A stretch of 14,879 nt of DNA from assembly GCA_029945495.1 (NCBI GenBank), contig JAQSCR010000423.1:2422-17300 (forward strand), written 5' to 3'. Positions 14,009 through 14,879 of this stretch are shown piece by piece; the stretch's first letter is position 1, and each line of letters opens with the position of its first letter. The notes below the pieces were generated by a model that was not told where the DNA came from, ran no database searches, and saw nothing but the letters and a program-made list of their open reading frames with translations. This stretch comes from Pseudolabrys sp. Its GTDB lineage: Bacteria; Pseudomonadota; Alphaproteobacteria; Rhizobiales; Xanthobacteraceae. The position numbers were made by a program, and so were the translations under genes.

Positions 14009-14879
14009 TCAGTTTGAGGCATGACGGTTGGAAGCGGAATTGAAGGCGTTGAGCACCGCCTCCTGCGAGAGAAGTTCCGGAAGAACGATGCCCTTCGGTG
14101 CGCGGGGGCCGAACACCACGTTGAAGGGCAGTCCGTAACGTCCGAACGATTGCAGATAGGCCGTGATGGCATCGTCCGGTTTGGTCCAGTCGCCTTTGAC
14201 CGGCGCGACGTCCGATGTCAGGCGGTTCCGGATAAGGTCGCTGTCGATGATCAGCGCTTCGTTGACCTTGCAGGTAACGCACCAGGCGGCGCTGATATCG
14301 ACAAAGACGGTGCGGCCGTCTCGAACCATTTCCTGGATCTTGGTCGGCACAAGCGGCTGCCATCGCACTTCCTGGGTTTCCCCGGCCAACTCCGGCGCCG
14401 AGCGGACATTCGCGCCGGCCAGCGCGACGGCCGTCAAAGCCACGATGAGTACACCGGCAATCGTGTGCCCGAAGCGCTTGCGAAAGATGGCGAGCAGCCA
14501 AATGAGAATGCCGAAGGCAGCTCCTGTGAAAAGCGCAGTCTGCACGCCGCTGACTTGTGCCAGTACGGTCAAAAGCCAGATTGCCGTCGCCGCCATCGCG
14601 GCGGCTGCAAAATATTTGACCGCCAGCATCCATCGGCCCGGCCGCGGAAACAGACGAGCCACTTGGGGCACGGCAGCCAAGGCAAGGAATGGCGACGCCA
14701 TTCCAAGGCCGAGGGCCAGAAAAATTTCGAAGATTTGCAGCGCATTATGCGACAGCGCGAAGGCGATCGCTGTGCCGACAAATGGCGCCGAGCACGGCGT
14801 GGCTAACAGCGTCATCACGAAGCCGTTGAAAAAATGCGCGGCGACCGATTGTCCGCCGGTGGATTTGCCGATCGTTCCA
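14009..14879 (-). CDS. scsB: DsbD/ScsB-like membrane thiol:disulfide reductase (5' partial)
   Basis: The frame continues through the right edge (GKSTGGQSVAAHFFNGF precedes the first internal GTG at 14818), so the N-terminus is missing. What is present: the second half of the transmembrane beta domain with the redox cysteine in LLATPCSAPFVGT (Cys codon 14794-14792), several further helices, then a periplasmic thioredoxin-like domain with AAWCVTCK (Cys codons at 14281-14279 and 14272-14270) and a C-terminal GLPFNVVFG cis-Pro region. DsbD-family proteins carry electrons from cytoplasmic thioredoxin across the membrane to periplasmic partners. The scsC-like gene 13 bp downstream is the likely partner and argues for ScsB over a cytochrome-c-type CcdA/DsbD. 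The missing N-terminal alpha domain would settle this. Confidence 0.87.
   Translation of the reverse strand, partial: GTIGKSTGGQSVAAHFFNGFVMTLLATPCSAPFVGTAIAFALSHNALQIFEIFLALGLGMASPFLALAAVPQVARLFPRPGRWMLAVKYFAAAAMAATAIWLLTVLAQVSGVQTALFTGAAFGILIWLLAIFRKRFGHTIAGVLIVALTAVALAGANVRSAPELAGETQEVRWQPLVPTKIQEMVRDGRTVFVDISAAWCVTCKVNEALIIDSDLIRNRLTSDVAPVKGDWTKPDDAITAYLQSFGRYGLPFNVVFGPRAPKGIVLPELLSQEAVLNAFNSASNRHASN

Noticed and set aside
14021..14806. 261-codon plus-strand frame opposite the scsB-like gene
   Set aside because: Arg/Gly/Gln-rich shadow; the minus strand carries both redox motifs and membrane helices.

Overview
The window reads as chromosomal DNA of a high-GC alphaproteobacterium, most likely of the Hyphomicrobiales (Bradyrhizobium / Pseudolabrys / Xanthobacteraceae-like). 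The evidence is a DivL-type kinase-like protein with tyrosine in place of the phospho-acceptor histidine, a fused TsaE-phosphotransferase next to a MurU-like nucleotidyltransferase, and two kinds of palindromic intergenic repeat typical of that order. No rRNA, tRNA, CRISPR array, transposase or phage gene is visible.

Region 1 (1-2250): the 3' part of a DivL-like multi-PAS protein (5' end outside the window), a strong bidirectional terminator, then a ~126-bp nested palindromic repeat. Region 2 (2254-3964): two divergently transcribed genes, a small exported Gly/Ala-rich protein on the minus strand and a VanA-type Rieske oxygenase on the plus strand with no reductase partner. Region 3 (4041-6368): tsaE-amgK fusion followed by murU. 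The first half serves tRNA t6A37 synthesis; the second half plus murU would make UDP-MurNAc from recycled MurNAc. A 49-bp palindrome typical of the order lies between them and supplies the stop codon of the fusion gene.

Region 4 (6369-11838): a five-gene plus-strand operon, ugpC-ugpB-ugpA-ugpE-like ABC importer followed by an M19 (renal-type) dipeptidase. An 18-bp sequence upstream matches the Pho box (two 7-mers at 11-bp spacing), so the importer is probably induced by phosphate starvation and takes up a glycerol-phosphate-type compound. A hairpin with a T run between ugpB and ugpA probably sets a high binding-protein to permease ratio. The dipeptidase lies where enteric ugp operons carry the phosphodiesterase ugpQ, which is unexplained.

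Region 5 (11839-14879), minus strand: a DsbD/ScsB-like membrane thiol reductase (running off the right edge), a ScsC/DsbA-like periplasmic thioredoxin-fold protein, a 49-codon remnant of a rhodanese, and a DUF808 (YedI-type) membrane protein. The rhodanese remnant was found by reading the strand directly; its TGA overlaps the TTG start of the DUF808 gene.

I see no convincing wholly new multi-gene system. The observations most worth checking are the Pho box with the dipeptidase-containing ugp-like operon, the truncated rhodanese coupled to DUF808, and the repeat-derived stop codon.
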